This document shows, one piece after another, positions 15,156-16,871 of a stretch of DNA of 16,871 bases. Position 1 is the stretch's first letter; each line of letters begins with the position of its first letter. This DNA comes from an uncultured Streptococcus sp. (GTDB lineage Bacteria; Bacillota; Bacilli; Lactobacillales; Streptococcaceae): positions 1 through 16,871 of the forward strand of contig CAJPSM010000022.1 in NCBI GenBank assembly GCA_905373305.1, in the 5' to 3' direction. A program made the position numbers and the translations under genes. Below the pieces are notes generated by a model. It was not told the origin of the DNA and searched no databases. It worked only from the letters and a program-made list of their open reading frames with translations.

Positions 15156-15168
15156 TGATTGTTCAGAG
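15146..15168. promoter_or_regulatory. Probable operator: 23-bp dyad over the efflux promoter -35
   Basis: CTCT-A-AACAAT-G-ATTGTT-C-AGAG is symmetric about 15157, with ten of eleven base pairs matching. It covers the whole -35 box of the efflux operon promoter. Size and place suit a dimeric repressor of the MarR, TetR or GntR kind; the regulator is not in this window. Confidence 0.5.
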
Positions 15169-15186
15169 AGAAAAGAGAACAATTCA

Positions 15187-15205
15187 GGAAACATGCCTTG
15201 TTTCC
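15187..15205. repeat. Short inverted repeat in the efflux-gor divergent region
   Basis: GGAAACA (15187-15193) and TGTTTCC (15199-15205) are perfect 7-bp arms with five bases between. It lies upstream of both divergent promoters. It may be a second regulatory site, but no known motif was recognised. Confidence 0.35.
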
Positions 15206-15270
15206 ATTTGATTTATGTGAAATTGTACTAGTAACATCATACACCTTATTTCTATATTTAGCAAGTGATT

Positions 15271-15302
15271 TCTGCTATTTCTTTAGGGCGTAGCAGATTT
15301 TT
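15271..15302 (+). terminator. Terminator-like hairpin just upstream of the gor promoter
   Basis: TCTGCTA (15271-15277) and TAGCAGA (15291-15297) form a 7-bp stem with a 13-base loop followed by TTTTT. No plus-strand gene ends nearby, so there is nothing obvious for it to terminate. It may be a relic, or it may stop a transcript starting further upstream. Its tail runs into the gor -35. Confidence 0.35.
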
Positions 15303-15329
15303 GCATTCAAAAAATAAAAACGATAGAAT
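15301..15329 (+). promoter_or_regulatory. gor promoter
   Basis: TTGCAT (15301-15306) and TAGAAT (15324-15329) are spaced by 17 bases. The start would be near 15336, with AAGGAG at 15347-15352 as the ribosome site. Confidence 0.65.
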
Positions 15330-15358
15330 ATGACTATCAAATCTATAAGGAGTTTTCT

Positions 15359-16705
15359 ATGAGAGAATATGATATCATCGCTATCGGTGGAGGAAGCGGC
15401 GGCATTGCCACTATGAACCGAGCTGGTGAACACGGTGCTAAAGCAGCTGTTATCGAAGAGAAAAAATTAGGTGGAACTTGTGTCAACGTTGGCTGTGTTC
15501 CTAAGAAAATCATGTGGTATGGAGCGCAAATCGCTGAAAGCTTCCACCAATACGGCCCTGACTACGGTTTTACAAGTTCAGATGTTCAATTTGATTTCGC
15601 AAAACTTCGTCAAAATCGTGAAGCCTACATCGATCGTGCTCGCTCATCTTATGATGGAAGTTTCAAGCGCAACGGGGTTGATTTGATTGAAGGTCGTGCT
15701 CATTTCGTTGATTCCCACACCGTCAGCGTTAATGGTGAATTGATTCGTGCCAAGCATATCGTGATTGCTACTGGAGCTCGTCCAAGCATCCCAACTATTC
15801 CTGGAGCTGAACTCGGTGGCAGCTCAGACGATGTCTTTGCTTGGGAACAACTTCCTGAATCTGTTGCGATTCTTGGCGCTGGCTATATCGCCATTGAGTT
15901 AGCAGGTGTTCTACACGCACTCGGAGTAAAAACTGATTTGTTCGTCCGTCGTGATCGTCCTTTGCGTGGTTTTGACAGCTACATCGTTGAAGGTCTTGTC
16001 AATGAGATGGAAAAAACAGGCCTGCCTTTGCACACCCATAAGGTACCTGTCAAGCTCGAAAAAACAGAGCATGGCATTACGATTCATTTCGAAGATGGTT
16101 CCAGTCACACTGCAAGTCAAGTTATCTGGGCTATCGGCCGCCGTCCAAATGTAGACGGGTTGGAGTTAGAAAAGGCTGGAGTTACACTCAATGAACGTGG
16201 ATTTATCCAAGTGGATGAGTATCAAAATACAGTTGTAGATGGTATCTATGCCCTTGGAGACGTTACTGGTGAGAAGGAACTAACTCCGGTAGCCATCAAG
16301 GCTGGACGTACCCTATCTGAACGTCTCTTTAATGGGAAAACACGTGCTAAGATGGACTACACAACTATCCCTACTGTTGTCTTCTCCCACCCAGCAATCG
16401 GAACCGTGGGGTTGACCGAAGAAGAAGCTATCAAAGAATACGGCCAAGAGCACATTAAAGTCTACAAGTCAAGCTTTGCATCTATGTACTCTGCCGTTAC
16501 AAACCATCGTCAAGAATCACGCTTCAAACTCATCACCGCTGGTGCTGATGAAAAAGTTGTTGGCCTTCACGGGCTAGGTTACGGAGTGGATGAGATGATT
16601 CAAGGATTTGCAGTCGCTATCAAGATGGGAGCAACCAAGGCAGACTTTGATGCTACAGTAGCTATCCACCCAACCGCTTCAGAAGAATTTGTGACCATGC
16701 GCTAA
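15359..16705 (+). CDS. gor: Glutathione-disulfide reductase
   Basis: A 448-residue FAD-dependent pyridine nucleotide-disulfide oxidoreductase that reduces oxidised glutathione with NADPH. The FAD-binding GGGSGG is at 10-15, the redox-active pair is Cys41/Cys46 in GGTCVNVGC, and the NADPH-binding ILGAGYIAIE is near 172-181, with Arg residues in the following VRRDRPLRGFD that suit NADPH. The C-terminal HPTASEE contains the active-site base His437 and Glu442. These features favour glutathione reductase over lipoamide dehydrogenase, mercuric reductase or trypanothione reductase. Mitis-group streptococci import rather than make glutathione; the importer is not here. It stands alone between its own promoter and terminator, divergent from the efflux operon. 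Confidence 0.95.
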   Translation: MREYDIIAIGGGSGGIATMNRAGEHGAKAAVIEEKKLGGTCVNVGCVPKKIMWYGAQIAESFHQYGPDYGFTSSDVQFDFAKLRQNREAYIDRARSSYDGSFKRNGVDLIEGRAHFVDSHTVSVNGELIRAKHIVIATGARPSIPTIPGAELGGSSDDVFAWEQLPESVAILGAGYIAIELAGVLHALGVKTDLFVRRDRPLRGFDSYIVEGLVNEMEKTGLPLHTHKVPVKLEKTEHGITIHFEDGSSHTASQVIWAIGRRPNVDGLELEKAGVTLNERGFIQVDEYQNTVVDGIYALGDVTGEKELTPVAIKAGRTLSERLFNGKTRAKMDYTTIPTVVFSHPAIGTVGLTEEEAIKEYGQEHIKVYKSSFASMYSAVTNHRQESRFKLITAGADEKVVGLHGLGYGVDEMIQGFAVAIKMGATKADFDATVAIHPTASEEFVTMR

Positions 16706-16712
16706 TTATCGC

Positions 16713-16737
16713 AAGAGACCTCTTGAGATCTCTTTTT
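16713..16737 (+). terminator. gor terminator
   Basis: AAGAGA (16713-16718) and TCTCTT (16729-16734) pair, with a few more pairs inside around one mismatch, and are followed by TTTTT ending at 16737. The last T is also the first base of the left arm of the inverted repeat that follows. Confidence 0.7.
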
Positions 16738-16772
16738 ACTTGCAAAATCGGCTGTTACAAAATTGTTACCTC
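16737..16772 (+). repeat. Left arm of a perfect 36-bp inverted repeat
   Basis: The arm begins TACTTGCAAAATCGGC and ends TGTTACCTC. All 36 bases are the exact reverse complement of 16836-16871. Inside it are two direct copies of TGTTAC (16753-16758, 16764-16769) with five bases between, an 11-bp period. The same bases form a quasi-palindrome, GTTACAA-AA-TTGTTAC. Confidence 0.97.
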
Positions 16773-16787
16773 AGTACAAAAAATGGG

Positions 16788-16815
16788 TTGACTTTTTCTT
16801 CTGAATTAGTATAAT
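16788..16815 (+). promoter_or_regulatory. Strong promoter between the inverted repeat arms
   Basis: TTGACT (16788-16793) and a perfect TATAAT (16810-16815) are 16 bases apart, inside the 63-bp spacer between the two arms. It points right, out of the window, with a start near 16822. The transcript would begin before the right arm and include only that arm. No gene start is visible before the window ends. Confidence 0.85.
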
Positions 16816-16835
16816 AGTTACTATAATTTTGAAAA

Positions 16836-16871
16836 GAGGTAACAATTTTGTAACAGCCGATTTTGCAAGTA
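16836..16871 (-). repeat. Right arm of the 36-bp inverted repeat (may continue past the edge)
   Basis: Exact reverse complement of 16737-16772, ending on the last base of the window, so the full arm length is unknown. It contains GTAACA-N5-GTAACA, the mirror of the left arm's direct repeats (the GTAAC cores are at 16839-16843 and 16850-16854). Confidence 0.97.

Noticed and set aside
16832..16853. Short coding start after the GAGG at 16836-16839
   Set aside because: The only start codon at a suitable distance is a TTG directly followed by TAA, so nothing is encoded.
16737..16871. RUP or BOX element of pneumococcus
   Set aside because: Length and end sequences do not match what I recall of either. 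A different small mobile element is still possible and is listed as an alternative in the main finding.
1..16871. CRISPR arrays, tRNA or rRNA genes, prophage or toxin-antitoxin genes
   Set aside because: Intergenic gaps are short and were read through; no spaced repeats, clover-leaf sequences or such coding regions were seen.

Overview
The window looks like a chromosomal segment of a mitis-group Streptococcus (S. mitis, S. oralis or S. pneumoniae type). That assignment rests on recognising the proteins and their order (PnrA-type nucleoside lipoprotein with NupABC, Cdd/DeoC/Pdp, a MacAB-like pump, Gor), on low GC, and on streptococcal AGGAGG-type ribosome sites. No database search was possible. 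Both edges lie in repeat-like DNA: the left edge is the end of an IS3-family insertion sequence, and the right edge is one arm of a perfect inverted repeat. A draft contig would break in this way.

Left block (82-7838, all minus strand): one long nucleoside salvage unit, transcribed right to left. It starts with an RsmC-like methyltransferase, then pyrimidine-nucleoside phosphorylase (pdp), deoxyribose-phosphate aldolase (deoC), cytidine deaminase (cdd), the nucleoside-binding lipoprotein (pnrA/bmpA), and the ABC transporter ATPase and two permeases (nupA, nupB, nupC). Imported nucleosides would be deaminated by Cdd, split by Pdp, and the deoxyribose phosphate fed to glycolysis by DeoC. The predicted promoter at the head carries a near-consensus CcpA (cre) site. 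A strong intrinsic terminator between pnrA and nupA probably lets the binding protein be made in excess of the transporter. The insertion sequence sits just beyond nupC and appears to have cut a terminator in half.

Middle block (8043-9853, plus strand): pantothenate kinase (coaA), ribosomal protein bS20 (rpsT, starting at a TTG codon), and a small P-loop kinase-like protein of the FlaR/topology-modulation group. It ends in a bidirectional terminator shared with metG.

Right block: methionyl-tRNA synthetase (metG, minus), then a three-gene MacA/MacB-like ABC efflux operon (minus) whose promoter -35 is covered by a 23-bp dyad that looks like an operator. Divergent from it is glutathione reductase (gor, plus). 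Right of the gor terminator is the most unusual feature: two perfect 36-bp inverted arms (16737-16772 and 16836-16871) flank a 63-bp spacer holding a strong sigma-70-type promoter that points out of the window. It is a candidate invertible promoter (ON/OFF switch). A promoter between paired operators, or a small mobile element, are the main alternatives. What it drives lies outside the window.

No stretch over 300 bases lacks a gene. No tRNA, rRNA or CRISPR array was seen.
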